Below are positions 21,151 through 32,850 of a stretch of DNA of 64,000 nt, one piece after another; the stretch's first letter is position 1, and every line of letters starts with the position of its first letter. The position numbers and the translations under genes are program-made. The DNA is from Kingdonia uniflora (lineage: Eukaryota; Streptophyta; Magnoliopsida; Ranunculales; Circaeasteraceae). The stretch spans positions 463,984 to 527,983 of the forward strand of contig JACGCM010001897.1 in NCBI GenBank assembly GCA_014058105.1, written 5' to 3'. The notes under the pieces are model-generated. The model had not been told where the DNA came from. It was given only the letters and a program-made list of their open reading frames with translations, and ran no database searches.

Positions 21151-24100
21151 TTTTCATCAAAATTACGTGGGTTTAACTCTAATATATGTTCCCACAAACT
21201 ACATGTACTATAACATAATACAAATTATCAAAAAATATACAAATTAGGCTAGCTGCAGCATTTTACCTAATTATTGCAGGAACAAATATTCTTGAATTTG
21301 GGAGTTGAACAACATATATTGTAACGATTTAGATCAAATGAAATTAGTCGTGAAGGACACATACGGATGAGTATCAGCATCGCCACCTAAACCAGCCATT
21401 GTTCCAACTTCATCTTTCAAGTTCTAAAAATTATTGCCAGAGAAACATGTAATAAACTAAGAACCAGAATACTCAGTCCAAGAGGTAGAAAGTAGTAAAA
21501 ATTACATTTTCCAGTGATATGCACAAATTTCAACGTAATAAGATAGCTAAAATCGCAACATTTCACAGAAAGTACTTTCTTTCTTTTTTTGCTAATGAAG
21601 TCCATGGACCGACCTGTTTCAAATCTCGCACTACCTTTCAATTATTGAACACACTTTTTCTCACTTTTCATGAATGGATCTAAAACTATTTCCCGAAATG
21701 AAGTTCATATCTAAGCATTTTTTTCCACATTAATTAAGAAACTACAATCATAAATTTAAACAAAAGCCTAAGAATGTATAGGGAAATCTTGGTTAGCAAG
21801 AATGATGGTAGCAGCCTATATATTAATATGCTCTCTACAAAGACACGTACAACACAGAAGACATCCAAACGCTAAAAATATTGGCAGTCCAAGTGTCTAT
21901 TCATCCAAGGTGAAAACAGTTAACCAGTTCTAATATAAGAAATGCAAAAATAAGAGTGGAGTGCGGAAGGCCAAGCTGGAGAATTCTACAACATAATATT
22001 GAGGTATCCTACAGCTTGTTCAGCTAGAAAATGAAGTACATCAAAAACTGAAAAACATATGATGATATGGTTTAAATAAGGTACCAGATTATGTGATGAA
22101 AAATTAGTCACAATGATAATACATATGGTGGGTAATAAGCTACACCTTTGGTACAATCAAGGACCAATAGACCATTAAATTTCAAAAATAAACTAAAAAT
22201 AGGCATATGTGAAGTTTGGGAAACTAATACTAATACTAACATATATCTTGTGAAATCCTATAGCATTTGAGAAAGTTTAAGTATTTAATGTTTGGCTTGG
22301 GCATTAAGAAATGTATCCTACAAACAAAGGGAGGGATTAATCACATGATGTAAATCCGTCGTTGCAATATAGGCTTTCTAAAGCATGTCTTGAGTAGTAC
22401 TCAAAAACTTACTTTTAAACAAACTCGAGATTAGCTGGGTTTAGATATAGATTTATTCTTCTCATTAGGAACTGAAGAGATCCCATTTCTATTTGCATTC
22501 CTCTTTTTGCTGTTTTTTTACTATGAATAGAAAGTATGAGGGTAAATCATCTCTCCTCAACTGTAATGATCAGACACCATTGGAGGTTTTTGCAATTGGA
22601 TCATTGAAAGCGCAATATCATTTAAGGGAAAAAATCCAACTCTATTAGCTGTCAGTGATTTCATAGAAGCAAAGATTGAATGGTCGTAAACTCAACAAAT
22701 AGTAACAAAAAAATAGGAAAGTAATAATAAGAAAACACAACTAATATATTGACAGAAGTTTGAAGTAATATTCCCAAAATTAAATCTTAGAGAAAAGAAT
22801 TTATGTACCTGAGCTAATAAAAGCCCCAAATTTGGTTTTGATCCACTCGCATATTTGATATGCAAATCTATTCTTCAAAGTTCAAACAGAGATTATAATT
22901 TTACTCAATGACACTCAATGTAGGGACTTATAAAAGCTACAGATATAATCGATGAATAAGGTACCTGGTTCGCAAAGTTGATACAAAGAACCCCAAATCC
23001 ACCTTAATGAGAAAAAAGGATAAAAATATGCATTTTAGTATACAAAAAAATAACACCCAAGGCCATGTGAGGAATCATGTAAAATTCTTGTTCATTCTAC
23101 CTTCAAAAGATTGCTATTTTGAAGATATCCATCCGCAGCTTCCAATCTGACTCATCTTGCTTCAAATTACACGTCCTTTCATAATAAAAGCTGATCCAAA
23201 CAATACTAAATTCTTCAAAATAATAAAAAACTACTCTAATAATCAAATTGACTCAAACATAATTACCATACACCATTTAATCAAATTAATAAATATATCT
23301 TTTTTGGGTGAAATCTCATATTCCTTTTTCTTTACTTGATGGCTAACAAAATAAAAAAAGAATACTTCCAATCCAAGGATCAAGAGTTGGAACTCCTCTT
23401 TTTGATTCACTTTACCGCTATTAAAACAAAAACAGGTTCTGGGGTCGAGAATTTCATTACAGGTGTGATACCGAGAGAAAACTCAAAACTTGCTTCAATA
23501 AATTCAATCTGGGTGTACTTCTAATGCAGGTCCAACTCTCACATTATGAATGCCATTTGGGTATTTCTTAGAGTTGGATTTGCTTCAGTAATTTTTTGAA
23601 CAATTACTTTAACAAACTTAAGGGTGTTTCTCAGAGTTTAAATTTAAGATAAAGAGAGAGACGGAAAATTTGAACTTGTAACATAAAATTGAAGAGTTGC
23701 AATTTTAAAGAAAATCATGGGCAGAGATTTAATTTAGAAATGAGAAAATTGATGAGTGAATTCTCCAGACATGAGCATTAAAGAAATTGCTGAAGAGAGG
23801 GAGATACAACCGGGTGAAACATTTTTACTGGAGAATCTGATGAAAGAGAGGTGAAGAAAAGGAACAGTTTCAAATTTTCCATAGATGCTAAATAATCAAT
23901 AAATGTGCCTAAAATTAATTTGACATAATTTAACACTATTTCTCTATGCCACATAGAACAAAGCTCGCCATGCGGGACAATCGTTGCCATGTAGAACAAA
24001 CAATGCCACGTAGGATAAAACTGAGATTTATAATATAGACAAACGTACATACCCGTAATGACACTTCAAAAAAAAGTGCCCACAATTCACCACTTATTAA

Positions 24101-26389
24101 AGTTTTCTTAGATCGCACTCAATGTGCCATCTGTAATGGAAACACTTCAATTAGTGCTTAAGTTAATGTCATATTATTTTACTTTAGCCGTACTCCTAGA
24201 AATATATATACATGACAACCATGAGGTTAATTTAGCTTAATTCTTAGATCTTATGATGGTAAGAGATGATTGAGAAGAATATTTACATTGTAAATTATTG
24301 TATAACCCATTTTTAGATCACAATTCATAGTCTCCCCGCGCCCCAACTTTAGGCATGGACTAAACTTCTCATGCCTCATAAGTTCACTTTCCATGATTAT
24401 TCATAGGCTTTTCAAAATAATTTCTACTTTGTTTCGTAGAATCATCAAGCAATTTCTCCCGGTACACAAATAATTTTAGTTCATCAATAACAATTCCTTC
24501 ACCCTGCCCCCTACCCCTTAGGAAGTACTATTTCCAAACCATGTACCTATTACTTTGTCTCGAAAACCTCATAGTCCCATAAGGTTGTTATCAATACCAT
24601 AACCCAAACCTAGATTTTTTTCGTGAATGAACCAAAGTCAAGAACACTACATTAGCTTTTAATTAACCCCCCTAAAGTATAGTTTCATGAATAACCTCTA
24701 ATAATTAATAAGTACAAGCTCAAGCTTGTTATCAATACCCCAAAATGCTATAATGCAGATATGATTATTGGAAAATTATTAAACTTGAATGAGCATGCGA
24801 GTTACGGGTTTCATTAAAACTGGGCCTAATAATCAATAGGCTTAAGCCCAACAATTCATAGGATTTCCTGCTATCATCCCCAACACTGTACTCTACATTC
24901 ACTACTAAACTGCAATCTCTGCTATAATGGAAATATTAGATTTTTTCAAGGGATTTTTCCATTATCAACTGAATTGATTTTCCGATAGATATATTTCACC
25001 CCTTTATTGCTTCTCTAACTTCATTTACTACCTTTTCTTAAACTCAAAATATATGTCTGTAGAGCCTGTTGAAATAACCAAGTTCAGAGTATGTCTCCAA
25101 AATATCAATCAGTTATATAAACTTTGTTTATTTTTTACCATTTAAGAACCTTAATGGTACATCTTCCGATCAATCATTTTTATGCTTTCTTCAAAAAGGC
25201 TTGTAGTCCTATATTTAGCATCCCTGAAATTTTATAAAGTATATCACAATAAAGAAGAAAATATATTGCTTACTTTCTATTATATCTTCCATATTTGTTT
25301 GGACATCAATTCTATTAAATTTAGACCTTACTAAGATTTGTGGGGAAATGTCATACCTGTCCCATTTCTAAGTAAAGAATTTGTACCACCAAACTCCAAT
25401 GTCTTACTGTACTGCTCAATTACATTCTCAAATTCTTTTTTCTTATAAGCCACATTCCCAACCTCTTTTCTTTATGCATATTCGCCTTCTTCTCCATCGA
25501 CTATCTCTTCATTTGGTATTTCCATAAGAATATTTCTCAATTATAACAATACATGTAATCACAAAAAGAAAATCCCCAATGCTTGCCATAGAGAAAAATC
25601 ACAAAAAATCTGAATTAGGCTGAAAAATATAAAATTGAATTCCTTAGTAATAAAAAAAATGAAAAAACAAAATTAAAAGAGAAAAACCTGATTAATCGTT
25701 ATCATCGTGCCATTGTTAAACCTTCTTCAAGCAGCAATTGCTAAACCTACTGAGCCCCAACTTAGAGAGAGAGAGAGATTGAGATAGGCTTTTTTAGGGT
25801 TTGATCGTAGACATTCTGATTGGGTAGAAGGGAATTTGTTATTTTAGACCAATTTGGATTAGCAGTCATCGTAAGAAAGATATTTGGGTGTTCATTCTAA
25901 TGGGTTATTGAAAATGAATCTTAATATATTTTCATACATATTTCTAGGGCTCCCAATGTGCGAAGATGGTAGAACACTACGCTGTGCAACTTGATCAATG
26001 TTTGAACCCTCCATTGCGATATCTGTCGCCGCAGTATGAAGGTCTTAGTTTACTCATAAGAGGTGCCTTCTGATATCCCAATAAAAATTAATCATAACAG
26101 AGAAAATACCAAGATCATATTGAAGGAGATTCCCCCCTACAGTTTCTCTCCAAGTACCATTTAAGAATGTGTGGTTAACTCATCCTGAATTGCGAAGGAC
26201 CCGATATCCAAAAGGGCTCCTAGTATCAAACTCCTTGGGTTAAGACCATCACAACCCTAATTTTCAAGAATCCGAATCCCACCCCCCTTTTCAAAGTACT
26301 CTACTGAGGGCCTCAAATGCAACAATTTCTAACCTTTATCACATAATACACACTATACAATGGATTGCCCAAATCATCAAGAATCCTAA
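21151..26389. other. Hel-4 body, no gene recognised
   Basis: AT-rich DNA with scattered short open stretches in all frames. A minus-strand piece near 21.41-21.36 kb (LKDEVGTMAGLGGDADTHPY) has a coding look but is short and not recognised. A GA-repeat tract at about 25768-25785, beside TTTTAGGGTTTGATCG, resembles the 5' subterminal tracts of the Helitrons. Confidence 0.35.
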
Positions 26390-26419
26390 TTATTTATACA
26401 TTTGATCAAGCATACAAAC

Positions 26420-26600
26420 CTCAAAAATTCTATTACAAATCAAATCAGCAATCCCCTCCGCGCGATCCCTCTGTTCTCTAGCAATAATCCTAAGGTCATA
26501 TATAATCGGCTTCGAATTATACATTAATTCTAATAAAACATCTTCGTAAAGCTGAACAATATTGATTTCTAGTGCTTCCACAATCTGAGCTTAATCCTTT
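26420..26600 (-). pseudogene. Captured exon of a PCF11-like (PCFS) protein, CID domain start
   Basis: The minus strand encodes [20 protein letters not shown] followed by [20 protein letters not shown]. This closely resembles the start of the CID (CTD-interaction domain) of plant PCFS proteins, which bind the RNA polymerase II C-terminal domain in mRNA 3'-end processing. The coding similarity ends at a donor-like GAG|GTTTGT (exon end 26420), then intron sequence and no next exon, so only one exon was taken. An Arg replaces a usually conserved Gly in the GEQR segment. It is downstream, on the same strand, of a pyrimidine-rich tract and within Hel-4, which suggests capture by the Helitron. Confidence 0.7.
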
Positions 26601-26734
26601 GAATCAAAACTTGTGGACTCTAAATTGAGAGAACTTAAACCCGAAATCAAAACCCTTACCTTTAACTGAAACCTTCGAAACCTTCAAAACCTTTCTAACT
26701 TTTGAAGCTTTGAGCGAGAGAAATTGCAAGGGTC

Positions 26735-26751
26735 AAAACTGAGGGAGAGAG

Positions 26752-26794
<43 letters not shown>

Positions 26795-26812
26795 GAAAGA
26801 AAGAGAGAAATC
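26735..26812. repeat. Purine-rich low-complexity tract with a run of about 38 A
   Basis: GAGAGAGA, a long A homopolymer and GAAAGAAAGAGAG follow each other. On the minus strand this is a pyrimidine tract upstream of the PCFS exon. Similar tracts occur at the same relative place in the other Helitrons of the window. Confidence 0.8.
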
Positions 26813-26901
26813 GCATGGTATTTTCTCAAGGAGGAAAACACAGGTTTTTGTTTTGTTTTGATTTTGAATGGGTGAAGTTTGTAGTCGGGAGAGAAGTAGA
26901 G

Positions 26902-29336
26902 TGTAGTACCCCGTAAAATTCTTTTATTTTATTTTCCTATTTTTTCCTTATTCACTCATCTGCATCCATACATTATTCATTCATATCACTTTGCATCCTC
27001 ATCTCATTCTTGCATTAGGTTCCTGTAATCGTCTTTTTGTGGTTTGAGTGGTTTCGTGTTTTCTGTGGTCACTCGCCTGGTAGTGCTGTGTGGAGGCTTT
27101 GGGGAGCCAGGTGTTGGCTTGGTGTTATTGTTGTTGGTTTGGGTTGTGTTTGGTACATTTTTCTCGTGTTCGGGTGTTCGGGTGGTTCTAGGGGAGCCTT
27201 GCGTTATTTTTCCAGTTTTGTCAAAGTCGTTTGAACAAGATTTAGATTCGCTCGAACGAGTTGACATGTCCTCTGGAAAAATATTTTCTTTGAGGGTGGT
27301 TCATTCGAACGACTTCCTATTCTGTTCAAGCGAGTTGAGTAATCCCCTGGAATTTGGCCATGATTTTCTAGTAGTTCAAACGACTTCTGGGTCCATTCGA
27401 ACGACTTCTGTATTCTTTCAGTGTCTTTTCTTGTGAACGACTTACTTTTCGTTCGAATGACTTGGTGGTGGTTCTCCTCTTTTTAGTTTTATTTTCATTT
27501 CTCTTCCTCTTATTCTCATTCTCTCTCACTCTCCACTCACCCTCTCCCTCACTCAATCCTTTCTCGATCCCTCAGAGTTGGCAAACGTTGTTGGGCGGAT
27601 TCTTCGCCAAATCCTTCGGTGAGTATTTCCCCTTTCTTCTCTGATTTGTTATTATAATTCTAAGGTTTGTGTTTGTGATTCATTTTGTAGTTTCGGATTT
27701 GCGAAGTGCTTCTTTGCAGGTCTTGAGTTGTGGTGTTGGTGTGATTGTTGTCGCGGGTTGTTCCGTCGCTTGTTGAGTTGCGGCTGTTGGAGTTCCGAAT
27801 TATCCTACGAAATTTAAGCTGTTTGTCAGGCAAGTGTCCCTTCATTGCTAAATTTCTCTACTAGTTTAACTTGCGTTGGTTAGAGCATGCATGTGGCATT
27901 AAGGTGTTTGTAATTAATTTTAAACCTTATTGTTTCGTCTGTCGTAGTTGTTGTTTTAGTATTGTTGTTTCCTATCTTAGACATGTAGGGTGTGGTTTCC
28001 CTTTTGTCTGTTAGGAAGTTGTGCATTTGTGGCTTATTTCTATGGGTTGCCCTTGGTGGCTGTGTTTCAGTCTGTTGAGACTGATGTTGTTGGACGAGTG
28101 GCTGGTCATTAAGTCATTGTTTATTTGTGCTTGGATGTTGTGACTGGTCAATTAGTCACGTTTAACATCTGTATTTTAGATTGTTGCCCTTCTCTGGGCA
28201 AGGGGTTATCCTGGGTGTGGGCCGTGGGAGCGGCTGTGGTGTTTGATCCTTGGGATCTGGTTTCAGTATGGGTTTCTTATATTTTAACTTAACGGGATCG
28301 GATACATAAACTAAACTCTACATCGGCTAACCCTCGATAGGTTATCAGGATTCCTACATCAGGTTGAAATAGTAGGGTGATTCTTTGGTGACAGGTACTA
28401 TCACATCTATTACCCATTCAGGAGTGTGGGATGGTGTGAGATAGTCCTCAAGTATCGAGCTTCATCCTCGGTGATATTGAAATTCCTTGAATTAAGTGAA
28501 ATAAAGTTCGGACGTTGGCTTCGTGGGTTGAAAAGCCTAGAACACTCTGATCAAGTAATAATATCATTTAGGCTGGTCGAGCTTGGACAAGAAATCGTAC
28601 CATTGTATCCAACTGAGATTCTCGTTAAGGTTTTTATGCATTAGTGGTTGATCAGCCCAATGTTTTTAACTATAAGGTCTAGTTCTTTTAAACATTAATC
28701 ATTCAGCATTAGGACTTAGTGTATCATCCAGAAATTGGGATAATTATGGGATTATCCTAGTCATCATACCATGTCATCATCATATCATTACATTATCGCA
28801 TATATATTCCTATCCTCTTATCTTTTCTCTACTCCTCTATGCTTCGCAGGTTTACTTTATTTATTGTAGCTGTTAGTATTAATTATCTCATTCATCTCTC
28901 TCTTTATCTGCACCTGTTATATTAGTATGTTTTTTAGCCTTATTGGGCATTAATGAGCCGTGGTTTTGCTCACTCTCGCTTTGTTCCCCCCTTTCAGAGG
29001 CGGAGTAGTTACTGTTGGCTGAGAGCTCAGCTGTTGGATCCAGTTTTGGTAGCTGCAGATCAGTTCTAGTTGTTGTACTCATGTACGATTCTAGCTTGTG
29101 ACGCTGTGTAGTATATTGAGACATTGTATTTACGTTTTCAGTTGATATATGTATATATTTTTGCTTCCACTGTATTCTCTTTTACTCTAATGATATTGCC
29201 ATAGTCAATGACTAAGCTGGAATCTGTCTTTTAGCTCGGTTGTTTGTGGGGGTGAATCGGTTGGATTCCCAGACCTACACCTCCTGAATAACAGTAATTG
29301 GTCTAGCTACCAATTATTGGATTTTAGGGTGTGACA
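26902..29336. mobile_element. Solo LTR, 2.44 kb, with perfect TSD TAGAG
   Basis: The element begins TGTAGTACCCCGTAAAATT and ends TTTTAGGGTGTGACA, so its ends are TG...CA with partly mirrored termini (TGTAGTACCC against TGTCACACCC). TAGAG stands directly outside on both sides (26897-26901 and 29337-29341). There is no PBS, PPT or second LTR, so this is a solo LTR left by LTR-LTR recombination. Its length and the GGGTGTGACA end resemble Tekay/Del-type Ty3/gypsy LTRs, but the family assignment is inference. Open stretches inside (for example 27044-27436 plus) have no recognisable product. It splits the first few hundred bases of Hel-4, so it is younger than Hel-4. Confidence 0.9.
27222..27465. 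repeat. Cluster of near-palindromic TTCGAACGACTT motifs in the solo LTR
   Basis: Within about 240 bp there are eight variants of (G)TTCGAACGA(C/G)TT, around 27227, 27250, 27304, 27329, 27376, 27397, 27435 and 27452. Two are exact (ATTCGAACGACTT at 27304 and 27397). The core TTCGAA is palindromic. The spacing is irregular, which argues against a simple tandem repeat and for repeated protein-binding sites in the LTR. Confidence 0.6.
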
Positions 29337-29513
29337 TAGAGTTTTTGTTTTTTGTTGGGTTTGTTACTTTTAGGTTTTAACATTAAAACTTGAACTACCA
29401 AAACTGCCCATTCATGTGCGATTCTCGAGGCACCCACAGTGAATCACGACCCCTTTTTATCTCTAAACATAAGGACAAAGTGATAAAAACATCCCCCTAT
29501 TTTAATAAAAAGA
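29337..29513 (-). repeat. 5' terminal block of Hel-4
   Basis: From 29513 the minus strand reads TCTTTTTATTAAAATAGG and continues with GATAAAAAGGGG and GTGGGTGCCTCGAGAATCGC. Hel-3 has the same order at its 5' end (GATAAAGAGGGG, then TTGGTGCCTCGAGAAACGC). The adjacent bases 29514-29517 are the CTAG end of Hel-3. Confidence 0.65.
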
Positions 29514-29517
29514 CTAG

Positions 29518-31077
29518 GTTATGAGCTCGTGCTACGCACAAATGCTCAAGTTAATAATATTACCCGTGTCACGCTACGAATACCGCTTTGAAGTTCAATT
29601 GTAGGACCTAAGGCACTATCGAATATGACTTGAGTCGAATTGTCAATAGTTACTAACAAAGAAAAAAAAATCTTTAAATGTTTTTAGCTCCATCTCTTTA
29701 AAACTCTTACAATTTCACGACACAAATCTTAATCGGTATTCTAAATTTAATATAAAATTTGGCATCATTTACCCTATTTAGATCATAAACCACTTGTAAA
29801 TCATTTCAAAAACCTGTATATCAATCAAAAGAAAAATGGTCAGCACGTTCCCTATTTGATGGAGTATAAACCACATATAAATCATTGAGAAACCTGCATA
29901 GCAATTCAAAAAATTTAGGCAACATTTTCCCTATTTTATTGACAAAAAACCACCTGCAAAGTATTCATAAGCCTATGTATCAATCATTCAACACATCTAC
30001 ACCCCAACAACATGCACAAAGCACATATCCGCCCAAACTAAAGAATGGTCAAACATGTTTAATTAATTACTACAATATAGAAAAAATAAATAAATAAATT
30101 CAAATATTATAACTTCATAATATGCTACAATTTGTTGTAATCATATTTACTCCTGTAGCTCAAACGATAAGGAACTACTGTCTGTACACGTTTGCCCCTA
30201 CAAGTATAATAAGCAAAATTATTAATTATCCCTGAATTCAATCTGAATCTACATAGTTAAGCGAAATAGCTGGATAAGTGTAAGAAAGTATTGTAATTAT
30301 CCAGTATAGTTGGAGTATAAATGATAAGAATTCTTTTACTGGAAGAAAAATATGATATGGATTACAGGATATGAGATAAAAACTATATGTAAATTTTTTG
30401 CATACCTATAATTGTACTTTAAGATACACTATGTTTGTTGTATAATTGGAAGCATTCGGGAGAAAAAGTATGCTCATTCTATTAAACAAATGAATTAACT
30501 ATAAAACATATGTACGAATTCAATAAGACAAAAGAAATACAATTTTTCCTCCTCCTAATTCAGGATTCAAGTATAACTTTCTAGCATGTTAGTTACAAAA
30601 TCAAATGTCAATATATCCTTCAAAAGAACTATACCAATAAGCTCTAATAAGACTATTTGTATCACATTCATCAAATTTTGCTTATGCCTCCTCAGATGCT
30701 CAAGTTCCCAAGCAAACACAGCAAAGTCCAAGAACCAAGAATAAAAGAAGTTAAGAACCTTTAATAAGGACTATTTGACAAAAAATTATCTAGTCCTTCC
30801 ATAATGCTTATAACATAGTATTATAACACATCATTGTTTTGGATTCTATGATCAAAAACCATATTTAGTGTAAAAGGTACATCTAAAGATTATGTTAGTA
30901 ATAGCCATGTTAGGTCATTACTACATTATAGTGTAAATTATTTTTAATCATAATATTGGCTCACAATATTATTCAATAGCAAATTACCTTCATCATTGAT
31001 TTGTCCCTTTTGGAGTATTTTGGTTGTTGACATGTTGTAAATACATTGAATTTTATTGCTTGAAAAAGAAAGAATAT
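29518..31077. other. Hel-3 interior near its 3' end, no gene recognised
   Basis: AT-rich. A plus-strand TGTAGCTCAAACGATAAGGA at about 30155 resembles a tRNA A box, but no B box follows. No coding similarity was seen. Confidence 0.4.
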
Positions 31078-31985
31078 AGTATATTATACGTTGTAATATG
31101 CTTAGTGTCTAAGTAGAGGGGAATACGTGCACAAAGATAAGGTAACGACAGTCATAAGCAAATAAATATTTTATAAACATAAACAAACAAAAGATTTTAT
31201 TTTTATAAGCCCGACACTTTTCTTTTACTTAAACTATTTTCTTTTACTTCAAGGAACAACACATAATAGCATATGAGTGATGTCATAATGTTTTGAGAAG
31301 GTATTCACTTGCTTCATTACTAAATTTGAGCAGTACCTCTCACAAAAAGTACATAGTGGAATATTATAATATATATATGAATGTCTAGACCACCTAATCT
31401 TGTATATCTTAGCATTGTTGTTATGAAACAAATTATCTATGTGGAAATGAACAACAACAAATAGTATATTTGGTTTATTTGAAAGAAAAAGATTATGATA
31501 TACCTATAGCTTAAGTTCTGTTGGCGAAAAATAAAATAAAAATAGTATATTATACGCTGTAATATGCTTAGTATTTAAGTATAGAGGAATATGTACATAC
31601 AAAGATAAGGTGACTATAGTCATAAGCAAATAAATATTGTATGAACATAAACAAACAAAAAATTCTATTTTTATAAGTTTGGCACCTTTCTTTTACTTAA
31701 ATTATTTTTTTTTACTTCAAGGAGTAACACACAATTGCATCTGAGTGAGGCCATAATGTTTTGAGAAGGTATTCACTTGCCGTATTTCTAAATTTGAGTA
31801 GCTCCTCTCGCAAAAAGTACATGGTAGAATATAACAACATATATGAATGTCTAGACCACCTAATCTTGTATATCTTAGCATTTTTTTATGAAACAAATTA
31901 ACTTTGTGGAAATGGAAGTGGAACAACAATAGATAGTACATTTGGTTTATTTGAAAAAAATGGATTAGGATATATCTATAGCTTT
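31078..31985. repeat. 466-bp tandem duplication, two diverged copies
   Basis: AGTATATTATACG starts both copies, at 31078 and 31544 (offset 466). Long parallel stretches follow, for example AGTCATAAGCAAATAAATAT and ATGTCTAGACCACCTAATCT in each. Differences are numerous (many transitions and short indels), so the duplication is old. On the minus strand both copies keep short related open frames (31249-31431 and 31717-31941) containing FCERxxSNL and QVNTFSKHY; they have no recognisable family and probably reflect a shared origin rather than function. Confidence 0.85.
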
Positions 31986-32446
31986 GACAGTTTCAACTTT
32001 CAAGTATATCTGCCTCAGGAGTCTCTGCGACTTAAAACCATAGAAGAGAGGGATAAAAAGTCAGTAGTATCTATGATATGCTGCTACAAATATATTGTTT
32101 TTGATTTTTTTCATCACACTCCCAAAATTCTGAAAAACAAAAATAAAATAAAAATCAACAAACTTGTAATTATCCATAGAGATACCATAGAACTATTTTT
32201 TGTTCGCGTTAGAAGTAGTGGGAGTAAATACATAATGGGGTGTTCTTAGCAACTTATAAATGTCTAGAGCGAGACATAATATTTGTCCATAGGAATGGAA
32301 ATAGTAGTTTCCGATTATCTAAATTTAATATATGTTACACCGAACATAACTCTTTATTTAATCCTAAATGTGAACTAATATTATGAAAGCCATGTATTCA
32401 GATAAAATTGGTCCATTAGATAATAAAATTATGTAATATATATATA
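31986..32446. other. Hel-3 interior next to the Hel-1 insertion site
   Basis: AT-rich, ending in a short TA repeat (about 32436-32445) that borders the Hel-1 3' end. No gene is seen. The last base, A at 32446, is the T of the A|T target on the minus strand. Confidence 0.4.
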
Positions 32447-32455
32447 CTAGTACTA

Positions 32456-32850
32456 CCCGTGGCTCGCCACGGTAACATCATTGACGCGCCTTCGGCACTA
32501 TATAATTTTCCAGTAACGCGCATTCGGTGCTAAAACTACTGAGATAAAATAATGTATTATTTACCTGACAACCAATAGTGTGTGGGACGCTATCATGTAG
32601 TTGGTAAGACCATCTAGTAAGAATTGTAAGCCACTAATACCAACAACTATTATGTAAGTATTAGCAGCAACCGCCAAAGAAATTATTTAAGAACACAAGC
32701 AATTTTTCAAGTATAATTAAAAATAAGTACTAAAAGGGTAATACTATTTACCTATGTTTACACATAGTTGTACCTATTTCAACGTGTCTTCGGCACTACA
32801 AATTTTATTGTTATGGTAGATATCGTCGACGCACCTTCGGCGCTATTTAA
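32456..32850 (-). repeat. Hel-1 terminal hairpin and subterminal palindromes
   Basis: The terminal hairpin (32457-32472) is followed by four TTCGG-loop palindromes. ACGCGCCTTCGGCAC lies near 32485, ACGCGCATTCGGTGC near 32516, CGTGTCTTCGGCAC near 32783 and ACGCACCTTCGGCGC near 32830. Hel-7 has three at the equivalent place (58371-58446). Repeated subterminal hairpins may help Helitron end recognition; that role is inference. Confidence 0.65.

Larger units (their letters stand above)
16023..29513 (-). mobile_element. Helitron Hel-4, non-autonomous, interrupted by two LTR insertions
   Basis: The 5' end on the minus strand starts TCTTTTTATTAAAATAGGGG at 29513 and continues with the block shared with Hel-3 (GTGCCTCGAGAA, AAGGGG). 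The 3' end at 16023 reads GGGTTCATAACCTAA, matching the Hel-3 3' end (CATAACCTAG) with CTAA as CTRR; the subterminal hairpin is degraded. Between the ends are an LTR element (16945-19520), a solo LTR (26902-29336) and a PCFS gene fragment (26420-26581). Without the insertions the element is about 8.5 kb. No Rep/helicase coding was seen, so it would depend on an autonomous partner. Pairing of the two ends rests on their shared subfamily sequence. A decayed Helitron end at 16503 may mark a further nested copy. Confidence 0.55.

Noticed and set aside
27004..27556. Open stretches in the solo LTR as genes
   Set aside because: Low-complexity composition, both strands open, no motif, and inside an LTR.
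30150..30200. tRNA gene on the plus strand
   Set aside because: Only an A-box-like string is present; there is no B box or T arm.
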